A stretch of DNA of 64,000 bases from NCBI GenBank assembly GCA_949317995.1, contig OX439050.1, positions 22,944,839 through 23,008,838 on the forward strand, in the 5' to 3' direction. Positions 63,234 through 64,000 of this stretch are shown piece by piece (position 1 is the first letter of the stretch; every line of letters begins with the position of its first letter). The notes beneath the pieces were generated by a model. That model searched no databases. It was given only the letters and a program-made list of their open reading frames with translations, and was not told the DNA's origin. The DNA comes from Acholoe squamosa (taxonomy: Eukaryota > Annelida > Polychaeta > Phyllodocida > Polynoidae). Position numbers and translations under genes: made by a program.

Positions 63234-64000
63234 CCATATAGGGGAAAGTTGCCTAATTTGGACCCCCTAAGAACTTTTTCCTGTCCAGTGATTATTTCTA
63301 TGAATTTGAATGTAAAATTTATACATTTTGTGATGGTACCTTATAGCTTTATGGTCATAGCATAGACATCTAGGAATTTGAATTTCTCTAGTCAGGGTGT
63401 GCAATTAAAAATGAAAGCCTAATGGTCCAATTTAGGCACCTGGTTGCCTAAATTGGACCAGTTAGTATCCTAATTTGGACCAATATGCACTATTGTTCTG
63501 TATTTCCTTATACTTTCATTATATTGAAAATTATATAAAACTAAGGAACTTTTGATATATGATATCAGATGTCCTCTTAGTGTTTCTATCAATATCCTAT
63601 GAATTTGCTCTGTATTGGAGTAAGAAAAAGGTTACACGTTGATCCAATTTAGAAAACTAGGCATAGGCCCCACCGGGTGGTCCAATTTAGGCAACTAAAT
63701 TGGATCCAATATCACAACTATGGTCCAATTTAGGCAACTCAAGCTAGTCCAATTTAGGCAACTTTTCATCTTTCTCATTGATAATTTGTTTTCTAAAACA
63801 TGACAATGGTTTTTATCAAATTTCATTTTAGTCTAAAAGTATAATTTGACATATAAAAATTTCAAAGGATTTTGAACAAAAAATGTTGCCTAGCAACTAG
63901 GAGGGCTTAAGTAAGTGGTGACGCAAATAAGATCAAGAGGTCCAAAAACCATTTTCCACAAAAATGTGTATAAAATTTCAGAAAAATTACAGTTTTGGAA
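63234..64000. mobile_element. Element with CCTAATTTGGACC subterminal motifs, cut by window end
   Basis: TATAGGGGAAAGTTGCC begins the segment. CCTAATTTGGACC or its complement GGTCCAATTTAGG, often with GCAAC, occurs about nine times (63252, 63424, 63449, 63468, 63643, 63690, 63702, 63721 and 63748). The layout parallels the 50174 element (TATAGGGT end plus many copies of a short motif). The right end lies outside the window or is not recognisable. Confidence 0.6.

Overview
This window is animal nuclear DNA, not bacterial, viral or organellar. It has a Pol III tRNA-Val gene, a spliced TATA-promoter gene with GT-AG introns, a broken Ty3/gypsy LTR retrotransposon, and a very high density of short inverted-repeat transposons (MITEs), foldback elements, minisatellites and homopolymer runs. 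The frequent AGGCCTA-type words, the CAGGGGCGGATCCAG-type hAT ends and the gypsy family would fit a marine invertebrate, perhaps a deuterostome such as amphioxus, a hemichordate or an echinoderm. That identification is inference; no marker gene settles it.

Layout. 1-1 kb: 63-bp minisatellite. 1-11 kb: old dispersed repeats, two CAGGGATGTAAG MITEs with 6-bp target duplications, tRNA-Val(CAC), a 1.2-kb inverted-repeat element and a cluster of nuclear-receptor half-sites. 11-15.5 kb: a 1.9-kb hAT-like element with an 8-bp target duplication, a composite tRNA-headed repeat, and repeats built on CTTGAGTCGGCCA. 16.4-18.2 kb: a 34/35-bp minisatellite split by a MITE whose empty site can be read from neighbouring units. 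19.7-21.6 kb: two near-identical 0.46-kb direct repeats around a 0.9-kb core. 22-32 kb: more MITEs, with isolated exon-like segments. 32.9-33.25 kb: a candidate TATA-less promoter and first exon on the minus strand. 35-37 kb: microsatellites.

37.3-45.5 kb holds the one clearly supported protein gene. It has five coding exons on the plus strand, with promoter and poly(A) signal, and encodes a 193-residue lysine-rich protein with a GTMxxTAK motif at most exon ends. Its introns are full of transposons. 48.1-49.7 kb is a 1.58-kb element with long terminal inverted repeats, a perfect 9-bp target duplication and about 45-50 copies of a small palindrome (AGTCCTNAGGACT type); this is the most unusual object here. 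50.2-52.0 kb is an element whose ends carry many AAGTGGGACA motifs, and 63.2-64.0 kb is the start of an analogous one.

52.06-57.25 kb is a Ty3/gypsy element with a 5' LTR, gag, protease, RT and RNase H. It lacks integrase and the 3' LTR, and it is broken by an internal duplication, a loss at the protease active site and an inserted MITE. 57.3-64 kb contains a possible plus-strand 5' exon, two tandem-repeat fields and more MITEs.

Most open frames over 60 codons in the window are chance or repeat-derived and are not annotated.
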